44,219 nt of DNA from Sneathiella sp. (GTDB lineage: Bacteria > Pseudomonadota > Alphaproteobacteria > Sneathiellales > Sneathiellaceae). Made by a program: the position numbers and the translations under genes. The notes under the pieces were generated by a model. It ran no database searches. It was given only the letters and a program-made list of their open reading frames with translations, and was not told the DNA's origin. Location: the NCBI GenBank assembly GCA_002706985.1, contig PAKP01000039.1, positions 1 to 44,219 of the forward strand. Reading direction: 5' to 3'. Positions 44,054-44,219 of the stretch are shown here, piece after piece (position 1 is the first letter of the stretch; each line of letters begins with the position of its first letter).

Positions 44054-44219
44054 TGCTCTATAATTTCCTTTTTCCTCTGGCTGATGATTTTGCCCTCTTC
44101 AACCTTTTTCGTTATCTGACATTTCGGACCGGCGGGGCGGTTATGACGGCGCTCCTGATCAGTTTTATCTGCGGTCCCAGCGTTATCAGATGGCTGAAAA
44201 GCAAACAGCATCGCGGACA
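44053..44219 (+). CDS. mraY: phospho-MurNAc-pentapeptide transferase MraY, 5' part (cut by the window end)
   Basis: The 55 visible residues begin [19 protein letters not shown], then [20 protein letters not shown] and [12 protein letters not shown]. This is the first helix and cytoplasmic loop of MraY, which makes lipid I by joining the precursor to undecaprenyl phosphate. Its position after murF is as expected, and the overlapping stop-start (TGATG) supports coupling. The rest lies outside the window. Confidence 0.94.
   Translation, partial: MLYNFLFPLADDFALFNLFRYLTFRTGGAVMTALLISFICGPSVIRWLKSKQHRG

Overview
The window is about 44 kb of chromosomal DNA from an alphaproteobacterium. The signs are an FnrL-type regulator (C-x2-C-x7-C) beside a full ccoNOQPGHIS set with an FNR/FixK box, a Fur-family 7-1-7 palindrome before the catalase gene, a PleC/DivJ-like histidine kinase core, DUF1194 and DUF3108 proteins, and rnpB close to the division and cell wall (dcw) cluster. 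A marine or soil lineage such as Sneathiellales, Kiloniellales or Rhodospirillales seems likely, but I cannot fix the genus. I see no insertion sequence, phage, CRISPR array, tRNA or rRNA. Most of the window looks like ordinary chromosomal backbone with a few metabolic cassettes.

Layout, left half. The window opens with the tail of an NTF2/SnoaL-like protein, a secreted von Willebrand A-like protein (DUF1194, minus strand), katA, a FAD monooxygenase (minus) and a membrane PAS-PAS histidine kinase. A three-gene polyamine operon follows (fold III decarboxylase, deoxyhypusine synthase homologue speY, agmatinase speB). It is closed by a terminator and probably makes putrescine and then homospermidine. 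Next come a small membrane protein, a DsbA-fold isomerase (minus), uppP, a DUF3108 periplasmic protein, a membrane class III nucleotide cyclase, and a zinc alcohol dehydrogenase overlapping an enolase-superfamily dehydratase. Three minus-strand genes follow: a glyoxalase II-like hydrolase, a HerA-like ATPase and a LysR regulator. The LysR gene diverges from two tandem, equal-length AidB-like acyl-CoA dehydrogenases.

Layout, right half. fnrL is followed by a perfect 20 bp palindrome holding TTGAT-N4-ATCAA. Then comes the microaerobic module: ccoN, ccoO, ccoQ and ccoP encode the high-affinity cbb3 oxidase, and ccoG, ccoH, ccoI and ccoS serve its copper supply and assembly. A TerB/DnaJ-domain protein, an EamA transporter and a peptidoglycan amidase lead to rnpB (RNase P RNA) and a CPA2 cation/proton antiporter. 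A 502 bp non-coding leader precedes mraZ-rsmH-ftsL-ftsI-murE-murF-mraY, in which every start overlaps the preceding stop. mraY is cut by the window edge.

How the parts work together. The strongest functional units are the FnrL/cbb3 oxygen-response module, the dcw cluster with UppP and the amidase elsewhere in the window serving envelope synthesis and recycling, the polyamine cassette, and the LysR plus twin acyl-CoA dehydrogenase unit. The best candidates for something less described are the polyamine cassette, the acyl-CoA dehydrogenase pair, and the ADH/dehydratase pair with its unusual active-site residues.
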